DNA of 64,000 bases from Straminergon stramineum (GCA_963920665.1 OY987265.1:26603001-26667000), one strand, 5' to 3'. Shown: positions 1 to 12,700, counted from the first letter of the stretch. Notes: a model not told the origin generated them from the sequence alone. Translations and numbers: made by a program.

Positions 1-59
1 CTTTTTGATACCTACAGTGGGGAGGTTTGATGACTATGGTAAGTGACTTTGTAAGTTGA

Positions 60-1440
60 TTTTGAAGTATACCTCTTTATCTATCTAAAACGGTTATTGG
101 AAAATACAAGTGTACCCTCCAAACTTAGAGGCAAGTACTTCGCGACTCTAATTGAGAATATTTCAGTAGGAACTTTAACTTTTGTGTAAATTATGGATGA
201 GCACGTGACGGGGTACCCAAATGAGGGGTTCAAGGACAAGGCACCCAGACCTTAGTCGAATTCGACTGAAGGTTTTGGGTTCCAAATGTTACTCTTTTTT
301 TAAAGACTCCCACTTAAAAAGGAGCTCTTGGATCCCCTCTTGAGAATCTCATGTCAATCTTTTTCCTCCAAGGTAAACGTCTCATGTAGTGCTCATTTGT
401 AGAGAAAAGAATCTCTTTCGTATTTTTACATTCACGAACGTCTTGTTGTGTAAGCAAATGAGGTTCATACATTTGCAATGAGTCCGGGATGATCACATGG
501 GCTATTAACCTTCGGATATGAAATTGGATGTCCTCACTCATGTATTCTAGATGGAAGGATTCGTAGGAATTGAGTTTGGAGGAGATGACCAACCTACCTT
601 TCTGCAATCTGTTCGAAACGGTTCTCAACAAATGGCTTCAAATGTTGGGAAAGAGAGGAAACAACCTCTTTGATGCAACTTGCGATGACCGCATTCGTGC
701 ATGGATGCAAATGACCAACTATTGGGCATACCTCAAAAGACATGCATCTAGATCAGGGGCATTCAAAGGGGAGCTCAAACTTAGAGCTATGAGACGAAGT
801 GGATGTCCCAAGAAAATTGCAGAAGCATTGAACACGTTGCCTGGAGCAAAGTGGTTGGGAACAAGAATACCACACTTGGAAGGAGAGGAAATCTTTGGGA
901 GCACAAAGAGGAAGTTGGACATACCCATTGGTGATGCCGGAGATTCACATAGACCGGACAAAGTAAACTTCTCTTAGCCACGTGTGAGAACCAGATCCAC
1001 AACGGCTTCTCTTCAATCTTTGGAGGGCCCAAATGAACAACATCAAATCCAAAACCCTAAACATGTCACTACGGCATTTGAAAGTGATTGTGACACCTCG
1101 AAGTGGCACATTGCTAGGATCAGCCACAAGTCCAATGCAAAATGCCATGCTCAACAACGGACCACCAACATGAGGTGCGCCTCCAAAATCGCAAGGGGAA
1201 AGAAGGGAACACTATGACATTGAACAATGTGTAAAAGGTACAAAAAGGAAGTGGGTCATTGATTCGCTTGAGGTACTAGAGTTGTGGCCTATTCTCAGTG
1301 GGACCAACCTCAATAGGGAAGAGACTCTACTCCTACAACATGTACGCTTCCACCTTCAAGAAAGGCCGATATTGTCCCCATGGCGACTCTTCACCATGTT
1401 GAAGGTTTTCCAGACTATCTTGTATGACCAACTAACACCC
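60..1440 (+). pseudogene. SWIM-finger transposon-like family, copy A (truncated, decayed)
   Basis: This region aligns along its length with 42330-43740 (copy B), including the non-ORF part around 60-560. The best reading frame runs 570-977 and then continues in the same register after a TAG at 975-977, where copy B has CAG. Near position 1215 copy A lacks about 80 bp that copy B has (near 43430-43510), which removes the segment rich in Trp/Phe before the SWIM region. Similarity stops near 1440, so the C-terminal SWIM zinc finger is missing. The function of the N-terminal protein is not recognised; shared motifs include HLEGEEIFGS and WHIARISHKSNAKCH. It is a dead relic. Confidence 0.7.
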
Positions 1441-3470
1441 AAGTATCAATAGACATAGCTACCCAAGTTTCAAAAGGGGTTTGGGATGTAAACTTATACA
1501 GATAGGGGCTCTTTATGAACTTCACACCATTCTAGAAGCAAGGACATTTGTCAAAGGCATTCTTGTTGCTAAAATTGTCATCTGCATCTTCCACATCCAC
1601 TTGAGCACCGATTGGCTTAGTTTCTACTTTGAGACACATCAAACATCCTGAAAACATAAATGCACACCCCATAGCATATAGAAGATAAACGGTCCATTCG
1701 TGCATGACGTCGAATTCCCCTTCTCCATGTCTGTCTATGCTTCCCCTTAACCCGACGTGCCCATTCTCATATTGGTTTCCAAATATGGCTAAAAATATCC
1801 GAATTTGCAAAACATCAACCTCAACTTTGGTTACGTTGTTAGAATATCAGTTCCTACAGACTTGTAGTGGCATTGCTCATAAAAAACCTGTACACTATTT
1901 GCACATAACAATGCCAAGAGTGTATTCAACACCATCAATCACTACCATGATACCACACTTGCGTGCTTCACAGGTCAAAGATCTTGCATTAGGAAGGTTG
2001 CAGAAAACTGCAAAGAATGGCCAGGAGAGAGCCCTACCAGTCTCGAGTCTCCATTCCCCCAATCTTATGACTTTTGCCTTTCTTCTACTTATATCTATAC
2101 AACACAAGCTCCAAAACCAATCATCCTTGAAATCAAAAGAACAAATTTTGCAACAGCAAGTTCTCAAAAGCATGTGAAACACATCCACCCATTCATCCAA
2201 TCCCCTCTCCTCCACTGCGGACTCCAAGTACTCATCACTAACGTAGCCCACAGCAAAAGATGATTCCTAAAGTTTCCCAAATATGGAAGGATAGTGAAAC
2301 AATAACAACATCTTTCACACTAGCATTTTGGAGCAACAATCAATTTCAGTCCAACATGTTAGAAATTGCAGAAAGTTACACAAAAGAAAGTTTACTTCAA
2401 GGCACTAATTAACCCATCATGTAGCTTAACCACCTCAAAATCTTGCTCTCGCACACAACCACATACTCTTGGAAATGACTTCAACCAAGACCAAACCACA
2501 ATTGCATTAAAACGGTAGGTAGAAAGCTATTAGGGTCGTATGCCAATGATTTGGATGTGCAATTTGGAAAACCTACAAGCCACACAATCTCTTATGTACG
2601 TCAAGGTTAGCAACTTACAAAAGTGCTCTTCAGGCGCTCAGTCAAAATAAAGACATAGTAAACCCATTTGAGTCCCAAATAGTATTGGCATAATTTACAT
2701 AGTTGGCTACCAATGAACCTCCTTTAATTTCCCTATTCAAAGCCTAGCAAGACATAAAATCTCCATGGAATTAGAATCTGAGATGAAATTTAGATTCTCG
2801 ATAATTTACTTACTAGCTCCTCAATATGTGACAACGAAAAATGTCACCTACAAATATCTGTGATCACATCCTAAATTGATGTATTACAACTTGCGATGCA
2901 TAGCGTACAAGAATACCCTTCTGATCTGGACAACAAGATGAGAACTAGGGGTCGATCCAACCCAACCTCCAAACTTGGCTTTCCTAGAGGTCAACAAATT
3001 AGGCAAGCCGGCAAAGAGTTTGCAAAACACCCACTTTGATAGATGCCTTCTCCACCGGCTATCAGCAACCACCCCTCGCTGCTTGATAACTCGCACTCAA
3101 TACCCTCCACCACAACAACTTCATATGCATCGCGCTTGTAGCAACAACAAAGGTCGAATATGCTACAATATATGGTGCAATTCATCTGCAAAGAAGGAAT
3201 TGATTGCTAGTGGACAATTAGATGTCAAGGGGCAATATGATTTCTGCAAATGCAAAACCATACTTTGCAAAAGTCCACAAGTTGCTCCCCAATTCACCAT
3301 GGTCACTAAGTCACATGGCGATACCAAAGTCACAATCTTGCATACATATCCAACGGGAATAATGAAACTCTCCTCCATCGCTAGTGCATCAATAAGCAAC
3401 ATTGGTGATTGATAAAGTTCTCCAAAGATGGCAAGCTAGCTAGAGATTCTGGAACAATTGCCCTTACACC
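1441..3470. other. Unassigned stretch with weak minus-strand ORFs
   Basis: No recognisable gene. The longest open minus-strand frames lie at 1895-2251 (118 codons, Cys/Trp-rich) and 3163-3402. They have protein-like composition but no family I can name and no clear splice structure. A plus-strand frame at 2975-3412 overlaps the second. These may be exons of a decayed gene or chance frames. Confidence 0.3.
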
Positions 3471-4150
3471 CAAGTGTGCACTATGAATCACTGGAAGAAA
3501 AACGTGTCCAATACAACCGGCCACTATGCAACTAGTGTCCTATACAACTATCTTGCGACTGTAATCCTCTCTATTAGCACCAAATCTAATGTAATTGTTT
3601 TAGATTTGATTAACTTTTCTATTGATTTGGAGAGTAATTTGTTGATTAGGATAGAAATCAATAGGAAAGTGAACCAAATGAATGCAACGAAATCAATAAA
3701 AAAATTGAATTTTCTAGTAAAGAAGCTAGTCATTTCCAAGTCACTATTAAGTTGTACACTAGTTGTTTCTTAGTTGTTTTCTAGTTGTTTCCTAGTTGCT
3801 TCCAAAGTTCATTCCCATTTGTCTTATATCAATGGTCCCATATCAATTGTAAAGAGTACCATTAGGTTGGACATATAAGACTTGCAAGTTATTGTAGTAT
3901 GCAATGGATTTTGTTGATAAAATTCTAAGATTTCTACAATTTCTAGATTTTTATGATTTATAAATTTCCATAAAGTATAGATTTCTCTCAGGGGGTGCAC
4001 TCCCTTCTATATTTTGTATTCATGTGCGATAATGATCTATTTAGAGGGGGGCTATTTATCTCATGAAATGGATTAAAAGGCATGATATTTTTTAAAATAA
4101 AGGTAAAACTTGATAATTAATGGTTCATATTATTACTAATAATTTTTTCA
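3471..4150. other. AT-rich intergenic DNA with a CACTG-like end
   Basis: At about 3487 the sequence CACTGGAAGAAAAACGTG resembles a CACTA/CACTG-superfamily terminus, but I found no matching inverted end downstream. A short run of CTAGTTGTTTC-type units is repeated about four times at 3755-3800. Nothing else is supported. Confidence 0.3.
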
Positions 4151-4480
4151 ATCTGTGATTTTAAAATGGGGTATTTTACTTATATCCCATTTTTTTCCTT
4201 TTTACCCCATTTTTTTCCTTTTTATCCCATTTTTTTTCTTTGAACCCTTTTGTAGTTTTTTTTCCAAACACCCCATTTATTTTTCTCATACACTATTATT
4301 TTCTTTACCACCCATTTTTATTTTATAACACTAGATTTGTTTCTCATGTATCCCATTTTTTTTCTTTGAACCCATTTCTTTTGCATAGCACCCCATTTCT
4401 TTCTCTTCTATCCCATTTTTTTCCTTACAATCCATTTTTTTTCTTACCACTTCCTTGGAATTATCAAAGTACATAGCAAA
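4150..4480. repeat. Pyrimidine-rich CCCATTTTTTT repeat tract
   Basis: Irregular tandem units of the form (A/T)CCCATTTTTTTCCTTT repeat about every 20-25 bases through this interval, giving a strong purine/pyrimidine strand bias. A similar tract lies at 44400-44560. The open frame here is a by-product of the repeat. Confidence 0.7.
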
Positions 4481-4729
4481 TTTGTTACTACTCTTTTTTT
4501 TTCCAAGGGATTTTATATGTACCAATTATATAATTCTTTGGTATTATACCTACTACTATAGTATTTATAATGATGTTTTAAAATTTTAAAGCTATGTATA
4601 TTACATGTACTTTTTTCCAAAATTTATCCAAAATGAATATATTAGACCCTATTTTTTATTGCACATAGTTTCTACAAGTTTTGCTAGTGCCCCCCCTAAG
4701 AGATTTCTACAATCTATAGAAATAAGAAT

Positions 4730-5045
4730 ATATTTAAAATTCTAGAAATTTTAAAATCTAAACCAATGAAATCTATTAAATACCAATATTTGAATTTTTG
4801 AAATCTAGGAATGAGGAAGATTTGTATCTAGAAAAATGTAGATTTGAAAATTTGAAATCTAGAAAAAAAGTAATTTTGAAGTTAAAAAATCTAAAAAGAA
4901 GGTAGATTTGAAATTTTGAAATCTAGAAAAAATGTAGTTCTGAAATTCAAAAATCTAGAAAGAAGGTAGATATGAAATTTTGAAATCTACAAATCATTGA
5001 GATTAATATTTTTTAAATCTACAAATCATTGACATGAATATTCTT
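4730..5045. repeat. AT-rich short-unit tandem repeat (GAAATCTAGAAAA motif)
   Basis: The motif GAAATCTAGAAAAAA and its variants recur alternately with GTAGATTTGAAATTTT at a spacing of roughly 25-30 bases, making a degenerate tandem array. No coding signal. Confidence 0.6.
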
Positions 5046-5179
5046 TAAATGTACAAGTCGCAAACAAGTTGCATACAAGACATGACTTTTGCAATTCCTG
5101 CACCTTATTCTTAGATTTTAGGGTGTCCATGTGTGCTCCTAATTTGTCACTTGGGACTTCTAGTTTTTCTTTTTTTCAC

Positions 5180-6020
5180 TTTGTGTAGATTAGAGGGTAA
5201 TTAGGTGTAAAAAGCCCCCAAAAGAGCCTAAGGCCAATATAGGTTGTGACATGCCAACTTAGGTACTTGGTTGCTTTTAGGGTTTTAGGTCTAGTTACTC
5301 CTTAGATGCCCACCTGTACATAGGTTAGAACCACAAACAATGGAAGTTAGTAGATTTGAGTGTAGTTGCTTTACTATGCAAAACTTGCTAAGTAGTAGCC
5401 CTAGCCAGCTAAGAATTGTGCCGGGAAAAGTCATGAGATTCCTAAGTAGGCTTCGTTTCTCCATCCTACCATTGAAACTATAGAACCCAATTGTTAGCAT
5501 TGTAAGTGTTACAATACTAAGACTAGCTTGTGGAGGAATCTACAAGTCCAGAGCATGGAATTGGGGTCTAGAGTGTGCTAGGGGATTGGAAGCAAAATCC
5601 CTTCACCAAGATTCCTTCATATACAAAAGATTCCTTATTCCCACATAATTAGCGGAGGGTAGGATTTATGCTCCCCATCCCTACATGTGCAAAAGAAGAA
5701 TATGAGCTTGCACAACCATTGTGGGATTCCCTGAGAGGTCCCACAAAAAGTCTCAAAATTTTTTTACTTGCAAAAATATTCTTTCTGGATGGTGAACTAC
5801 TAAAACCCACTAAGGGAAATTCGTGGAAATTCCCCAGAGGGCAGTAAAATCTCACTAAAAATTGAGTTAGATTATTTTATGTTTATAAGGCTCCTCGACA
5901 AGTTTCGTGACATTTTAATAGCGAGAGATGCCTAAACCTAAAGATACCCTCCAGATTTAGCAACGTGGTAGTGTGGACATTAGGGTTGCTAACATGTGAG
6001 CCTATGAGCCTGTGAGTAGG
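5180..6020 (+). repeat. Dispersed non-coding repeat family, copy 1
   Basis: The interval is similar, in the same orientation, to 62091-63060 and in inverted orientation to 45060-46170. The clearest shared blocks are the 'ccactaaGGGAAATTC..GGAAATTCCCC..GGCAGTAAAATC' region near 5805-5850 and the downstream 'CTCGACAAGTTTCGTGACATT' block near 5893. The right edge near 5985-6016 carries the motif GTTGCTAACATGTGAGCCTATGAGCC, which recurs in inverted form elsewhere in the window. No long ORF. It is probably a non-autonomous mobile element of unknown class. Confidence 0.55.
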
Positions 6021-6650
6021 AAATTGTTTTGCGAGAAAAAATGGCTAAAGGACCTATGACTGTGGACATGAGAAAGTAAAAAGTGCATAGAATGTAGAGT
6101 TTATTTTGTAAAATTCAAAGTGCTTACCCCTTTATTTGATTGAAGGGTTTTCTTGAACAAAATGTATTCCACATAGATGAAATTCTTAGAGTACAAAATA
6201 AGAATTAGAAGAACGCATGTCTAAGATATAGCCATAAAACACACAAATCCAATCATAATAGAAAACAATACACAATAGCACGACTCATGAGATATGTCAA
6301 TTTCATGAGTCTAAGTCGTAGTGCAGTCAGTCACGGATTCAAAAGACTTGGACGAATCTAAAGACTCTCTACCCTTAGATGCAAACCCATCTATGAATTG
6401 TAAGACATTTAGAGCGTTTGGGTCTTTATAGCGTTTTGGTTTGGAGCAACCAAAATCTACAAAGGTTGTTGCCATCTAGTTGGCATAGACTGGAAGCTCG
6501 TATGTCTTCTCCGGACTACATAGAAGACTTTGTTTCTTCATCATTGGATCAGGTGACATCAATCTTCGATGATTGCAAACAAAAATGTCTCCATTTTAGA
6601 GTTTTGAAAGGTAGAAGGCATCATGCACAAAGAGAATTAAAAAAGTGCCT
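6021..6650. other. Intergenic, nothing recognised
   Basis: About 630 bases between a dispersed repeat and the 3' end of the methyltransferase-like gene. A short frame at 6418-6681 has no recognisable motif and is probably the 3' flank of the minus-strand gene. Confidence 0.4.
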
Positions 6651-6715
6651 ACTTACTTACTCAATTTTCCCTTCCAAATGAATTTGCGAGGCACCACGGG
6701 CATGGCATCCGGATC

Positions 6716-8170
6716 CTACGAAATTGCAAATGTCGGAGGCAGTGGTGTCACTTCCTTGGCGGTAGTGGACTTCCGCATGGGTTTGAGGATGGCTTTGAAG
6801 ATGTCCTTGTTCTCCTCCAAGGCCACAATGTGGCGGCCCGTGCCATGACAAGCGACAATGGATGCACCTATAGGCACGGAAATTTAAAAATATATTATGA
6901 GAGATTGAAATTGTAGTTTCGTTACAATTGGGAGGTAGAGTAGTATAATTGAATATTGACCTACGGATGCGGTGCAATCAAGAATCAAATCTCCTCGAAC
7001 GTTAGTAGCTTCAAGGAGGATTTGAAAGAATTGTGGATCTTTTTCGCGAGCCCCACGCCAAGGCTTCCCGTCATCCATGGCCATGTCATCTGGATGGGTG
7101 TAGTTCATCACCATGTTGTCCCGTGCGATGTCGACACCAGCCTTCACCATCGTGGTAGTGTGCTTGAAAGAGAAATTGGATTTCCCTTTCATGCCCAAGT
7201 CCTTCACCACCAAGGTGATTCCAAATTTTTGTGTCTGCACAATCATCCAAAATAGGTGTACAATCATGTACAATGCGATGAAAGTAATGCATGTGAAATT
7301 GCCATTTGGAATTGCAGAAATGGAATGTAGTTTACCGTCTTGGTTTTGTCAATGGCTGAGGTCAAGTGCATGCGGTTCATCCCCATCCACTCCTTCTTCA
7401 CCATGTCATACGTTTCACACAACCTTGCAATATCGGACTTTGCTTTGGCACTCCACGAATGGAAGACTATGATGCAGCCGTGGTCTTGGAGATGATTGGA
7501 AGCAAAGCTGAACGCCGATTGCAGAGCTTCATCTCCCACATCCTCGTTCCATTCTGGCACCTCATGTGGCGGAGAAGACAGCCCAGGCACGGGCAAGTTC
7601 TCCGGGCAGTCAAAGAACATGACATCCACCCTTGGCCTAGCTTTAGGGACACCATGGAACATGGATGGTTTCCCCGCCGACACCTACCAAGGAATAGTGC
7701 AACCTATAATGACAATAAATGAACTCAAGGTACAACCATTTGAATGAGAACTTATGACCGTATTTTCAAATCCCAAGAGACATGCATACCTTGTTCAAGA
7801 AGTCCATGACTTCTTTGTGCCATGTCTTTGTCTTGGACTCCATGTCATCCACGAGGTCGTCAATGGAGATGTTGAGAATTAGATTCTTAGACGTGTCCAA
7901 CTTGTCGTCACTGAGAACGATTGCCTTTGTCACATGAGTGATGACCTCCTCCATGAGTTGTGAGAGGGTGGCCTTCCTCTTCACTCCACTTTGTGATCCA
8001 ACTTGTAGCTCGGAGCCTTGATCCACCGTGGAGGATGCTGGAACTTGGTTGTCACCCTCGGCCTTCTTCTTCCCTTTGGCCTTGGCCTTTTCTTCTTTCT
8101 CCATTTCCTTCTCCTTCTCCTTCTCCGCCATCTTGGCAAGTCTCTCCGCTTCCTTCTTCTCCGTGGCCAT
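6716..8170 (-). CDS. Beta-class DNA N4C/N6A methyltransferase-like protein, four exons
   Basis: Reading four exons on the minus strand (8170-7790, 7683-7336, 7234-6961, 6867-6716) gives one frame of 384 codons plus stop, and each intron has GT...AG ends. The N-terminus (residues 1-45) is a Lys/Glu-rich coiled tract. A motif IV-like segment, VDVMFFDCPE, lies near residue 147, and a SAM-binding motif I-like segment, DLILDCTASVGASIVACHGTGR, spans the exon 3/4 junction near 324-345, followed by ALEEN. The order IV before I is that of the beta class of DNA amino-methyltransferases. The catalytic DPPY is DCPE here, so activity is doubtful. The frame ends at TAG 6716-6718; a strong donor-like GTAAGT lies about 50 bases further, so this stop may be a W-to-stop mutation in a longer last exon. 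A GC-rich array oriented toward this gene lies upstream at 8363-8437. Confidence 0.6.
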
Positions 8171-8362
8171 GGTTGTTCCGGCGGACAGTTCGACAACTCG
8201 ACGAACACGATGTCCAACACGTCAAGTAGACCCTCTTGTCCGTCTAATAGACTCAAACTTACCTTTGACTTTTAAAAAAAAATTTACCCTGCCCGTGAGG
8301 CCACCTGGATGCCATGTGGCAGACACGTGTCTTCCACGTAGCATCCTAAAGGGGTGCATGCG

Positions 8363-8437
8363 AGTGTCGGCGACCTCGGGTTTGGGCGACCACGGATAGG
8401 GCGAATTCAGGTTCAGGCTGGTAGGCGACCGCGGGTG
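8363..8437 (-). promoter_or_regulatory. GC-rich minisatellite units oriented toward the methyltransferase-like gene
   Basis: Three degenerate units (GCGACCTCGGGT, GCGACCACGGAT, GCGACCGCGGGT on the plus strand) read as ACCCGCGGTCGC on the minus strand, toward the gene starting at 8170. The neighbouring units from 8508 onward read the other way. Confidence 0.55.
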
Positions 8438-8507
8438 TCGAGTACGTGGCAAGGTGCGAAGCAAAGACACGAAGTGAGAACCCAAAGAGAAGTAATGCCC
8501 CACAATT

Positions 8508-8760
8508 ACTCGCAGTCGCCCCCAAAGACCCACAGTCGCCTCCCAAGGGACCCGCACGCGCCCCCAAAGACCCGCAGTCGCCTCCCAAAGGACCCGCACG
8601 CGCCCCTGGACCCGCAGTCGCCTCCTCGAACCCGAATGCGCCCTACCAGACCCGTAGTCGCTCCCCGAGATTCGTGCGCGCCCCCTGGAGACCGCGGGTT
8701 CAACCGGTGGTCGCCCACTCGCACGCGCCCCATGACCAACTCTCACCCACGCTCGCCCCA
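8508..8760 (+). promoter_or_regulatory. GC-rich minisatellite upstream of the RING-finger gene
   Basis: About a dozen imperfect units of the type GACCCGCAGTCGCCTCC and GACCCGCACGCGCCCCC, with an irregular period of 15-25 bases, GC- and CpG-rich in an otherwise AT-rich region. Most units read toward the plus-strand gene at 8955; one unit near 8690 is inverted. A TATA-like CTATTTATC follows at about 8763. The frames running through it on both strands are repeat artefacts. Confidence 0.7.
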
Positions 8761-8954
8761 TCTATTTATCCACTCGCCCAAGACCTTTTGGGCACCTTTC
8801 ATTCAGGCTTCTTGTCTTGTATCCTTTAGTGGCTACATGCGTGAACCTTGACTATTTACTATTTATTACATTCATCCACCCTTCTTACCTTAGTAGTTGT
8901 GGACCACCTAAACTCCCAAAAGAGTTTTTTGAGCCTTGGACACGACAATCATTG

Positions 8955-11447
8955 ATGGCCACTGGAGTTAACAATGCGAGGGCATTGCCTATCTCCGCAG
9001 TTGCATAGACCGCCGGGGCATTACGGAAGGCTGCCAAAGACAAACATCGCAAGCGTAGGGGCACTATTCATCGGAAGCGATTGCACGTGCTCAATAGTGA
9101 AGCCTACCTTGCTTTTAAGGGTTGGAATGAAGAACCAGAGCCTTGGACAATACAGACCTGTGAAGACTACATCGAGTGGTGCCACATCGGCAAGTTCTTT
9201 CCTTTATGGCGTCATCATTATAATCGGCACACCAATAAGGCCAACTTGAAGTACTGTGAGAATCCAGCATTCCTTCAAAGATGCATTGAATTGTGGCAAG
9301 TCCTCTACAAAACCACCTTTGTAGATAGGAACGAGGTCCCCCTCTTCCTTGCTAGAGGAGCATATGCTGAGGTCGCTCTAAACAAAGAGGTTTATTGGAG
9401 CACAATCAAGGGAAGTACGTATGTCACTCGTCTAGAGAGTGGTTTCATCCCAAAAGGAGTTTTAGCTTTTCTTGAGGGGGGACTCGGTCCTATTCGAAGT
9501 GCATACAAAACACAAACCCCTGCCACTGAGGTTGACACTAAGGAGTCTGAAGAAGATGATGACTCTGATGGTACGCGCGTCCATAGGGTCATACGAATCA
9601 TGGAGCAATCTGTTTGCCCCAATGAGGTTCAAAATGAAGTTGTAGAAGGACCCGCGACATCCATGGGACAACGACCAAGGCAACCATCTAGAGTACGGCG
9701 TTCAACAACACGAGTGGGACCCGCATCGATTCCAACTATAGTTCCTAACCCATCACTACTAATACAACGCACAAATGACGTCTTCGACTTTGGGCCCGAT
9801 GAGGACACGACTATGGAAGAAACTAACCGTGTTCCCATTTCTCCATCAACAATGGGCTCAAGCCATGACATTATGACTTTGGCAAAAGCTCTGGACCTCC
9901 TCAAGACCAAAAATGTTGAAATTTCTTCACTACAGAATGAAATGAGGAAATTGCGATGTGAGTGTCAACAAAAAAGTACACTCATCTCTCAACAAACTAC
10001 AGAACTACAACGCCTCCGTGAGAAAGACCCTGACACTTTCACTTTGTTGGATATGGATGACGCCTTTGTTGAGTAGAACCTCCAAAATGTGGACAAGGTT
10101 GTGGGGGACCTTACCAACCATATCCTTCAGCGTTCTCCTCTTGCCAAGCGCACTAGACGCTCCCCCATCATTCCAAATACACTTCCTACTATTGTCACAA
10201 GATATACTACCAATGACACAATTGACCTCAATGGGACCCAAGACTCTCTTTCGTTTCCTGTGGTTCCATCAATTATTCAATTGGAGAAAGACCATGGACT
10301 TCAAGAAGAAAATAAGATGCTTCGAAGAAAGTTGGCTGAGTTGACTACCACATACTACCATTGGAAGGTCGCCTGCATTCTCTCTGTGGATAGATCCCAA
10401 CAAGTTGCGAAGGAGCTAGAGAAAGTTTCTAGAAACTTTGTTGCAAATGCTCCTAAACGTGAGAATGGACTGACGTCATGGGCATTGTTGGAGGACATGT
10501 TTCCCAATAACATGTGCATGGTGGAATTGCCACAAAAGGAGGTCATAGATTGGAGCAAAAATGGTTGGGACCACCAAAACCAAATGTCTAGCCACATAGA
10601 AGAGAAGAAATGAATGCTATTGTGGCCCAAGCCTGCACCTTTTGTTTTGGACCATACCAAATGCCCCATATGTCTTGAACAATTTGGCCCTGAAGGGGGT
10701 TGGCCACTAGAATCTTGTGCGCATGTATACCACCCCCAATGTCTCATCACACAATGCTTGATTAGACGACGTTGTGTGATTTGTTCAGCACCATTCCATG
10801 ATCGCCTATATACCATGTTCAACTTGACGACCTACATGCCTCCTTCTTGGGAACACACACGTGATACTACGGCTGTCACAACCTTGTGGGGCCGAGATTT
10901 GGTTTGGAGTTGGCGAGAAGGACAACATGATCGCAAAAAAGGACCTGCTAGCTTGCAATTGAATTGGGAAACAGACCTAGACGAAATTGCCAGAGTTGCA
11001 CCAAGGCTCATGGGAAAGGGGCCACAAAACGAAGGGAGGAGGGCATTCTTCTTCCAATGCCTTGGTGGATATTGGGACAAGACCTCCTCAACCTTCAAGT
11101 GGGGTCCTCATCCGCAACAACACCATTGGAATTTAGAAGGAGAAAGGGTGGCTAATCAAGATGATAATGCCTCCCTAGAAGACTTGACTAGTATGGCTTA
11201 CCTGGACTCTACGTACGGACCATATTACCAAAGTCAAGCACTTGACTACTTGTTGGAAGGACATTCTCCGCAAACAACAAGGACCCTCCAAGCTCTACAG
11301 GACTCCAACGTGTTGCAATCAATTTTGAAGGCAGACGGACCAGCTTCACGAACCCGTGTAAAGCAAAAGCTAGGGGTTGGGGAAGCATCGACCTACGAAG
11401 AAGGTGAAGGAAGTGGCTCTCAAAACAACCCAAATGTAATTGACTAG
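8955..11447 (+). pseudogene. Unknown Cys/His-domain plus RING-finger protein, three in-frame stops
   Basis: One register runs from ATG 8955 to TAG 11445-11447, 831 codons including the final stop, broken only by TAG 9006-9008, TAG 10074-10076 and TGA 10611-10613. Residues about 45-140 hold a domain shared with the genes at 12701-14164 and 21452-23011 (conserved core C-H-I-x-K-x-F-P-x2-R-H, then N-L-x-Y and F-x2-R-C). An acidic linker and a heptad-rich coiled coil near 9880-10020 follow. A RING finger begins near residue 570 (CPIC, then C-x-H-x2-H-x2-C, ending CVIC), so an E3 ubiquitin ligase role is possible by family. The stops look like nonsense mutations because reading resumes with no gap. 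The gene starts just downstream of a GC-rich array. Exonisation or readthrough is a less likely alternative. Confidence 0.65.
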
Positions 11448-12700
11448 ACATTCGTAGGAATCATGCAATTTAGCCTTACCTCCCATCATAATAGATGACA
11501 AGTAAGGGTTAGGTTTTAGTTACACTATGTTTCTAGTTGTTTTGGCAAGTACCATGGAGTGGTTTAGGGTTTGCTTCTTTCATTCCACTTCTACGACTTC
11601 CTAGCATACCTATGTACGGCAATTCCATATGGCATTGATTTTTATTTAATACTACCTTTTTTTCCTCTCTACCAAAGCACCAATTTCTGAAATCATGTCG
11701 AGAATGATCTTTTCGAGTTCTTCCAAAAATAGTTTGTATGAATCAAATCAACAAAGCTCCTAAAGTTTAACTTTTCAAATTAATTTCACTTGCATTGAGA
11801 AGAAAACTAGGTCACTACTCACTAGAGTGGAGCATCATTGTCCAATTGGATATTTCCTTTCATATTCTTTAAAATCGTGAGGTTCTAATTATACGAAGCT
11901 TTTCCTCTAAGCTTTCAAGATACTTGGCCAAAGAAGGAATAAAAGGGGTTCAAATACAACATGCCCCTTTTCGTGGATGTTGACTTGTTGACTTCACATT
12001 ACCATACCTTCAAATGGTTCACCCTGTCCTTGGAGGTCAAAATTCAAATTCATAAAAAACATTAGTAGGCCAACTTACATATAAAACCTACCTAATTCCT
12101 CAATATCCATTGTAATTTTCTTCAAATTACGCTAAAGCTAGAATTCTAAAAAATCCTATATACAAGGAGGAACAATGCAGCAAATCACCGGAGACAAATA
12201 AGCTCAATAAATTTCCTCGATTAATATGGTATTTGGGGCATAATTGGTTTTTCATTCTCCACTATTCATATGAAAATCATTAATACAAGTTGTACTGTAG
12301 ATTTCATGACCACATTCTCACAAAATAGTGAAAATACTATGTCAACTTTTACAGTCAAGAATCAAGAACTTCCCATCAATCCCATGTTCCTATTCGATTG
12401 TAATTATGTGCAAGAATCCCATTCCATTCATCATACCATCACCTTCTCCCAAAACATGAGAGAGACATATTCATCCATATAGAAAAGTTGTAAGATCCCA
12501 AAATGGTGTGGCATTTTCTCCCTTCCATGCACACCACTAGTGTGCCCACACCAATTTAACTATTCTAGTACACACATTGCTTCAAGACACCATATACATT
12601 GTTTTATCTCAAAACATTGCATTTCTTTATAACACCAGGATAGGCAAAATACAAAATAATCATGGTGAAAGTATTTATCCTCATTGTATTCCTAGGTATT
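11448..12700. other. AT-rich intergenic DNA
   Basis: Convergent gap between the RING-finger gene and the minus-strand paralogue, likely holding both 3' untranslated regions. No motif, repeat or convincing frame was recognised; the frame at 12270-12482 has no protein-like features. Confidence 0.5.

Noticed and set aside
3487..3510. A CACTG-type transposon beginning at 3487
   Set aside because: Only one end seen; no inverted partner or subterminal repeat found.
4240..4476. A Phe/Pro-rich membrane protein
   Set aside because: The frame is created by the CCCATTTTTTT repeat.
8354..8851. Long frames through the GC-rich array as Pro/Arg-rich or Gly-rich proteins
   Set aside because: Frames are open on several strands at once because the repeat unit lacks stops; composition follows the repeat. 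The same applies at 14489-14863, 18428-19071, 20874-21315 and 23837-24268.
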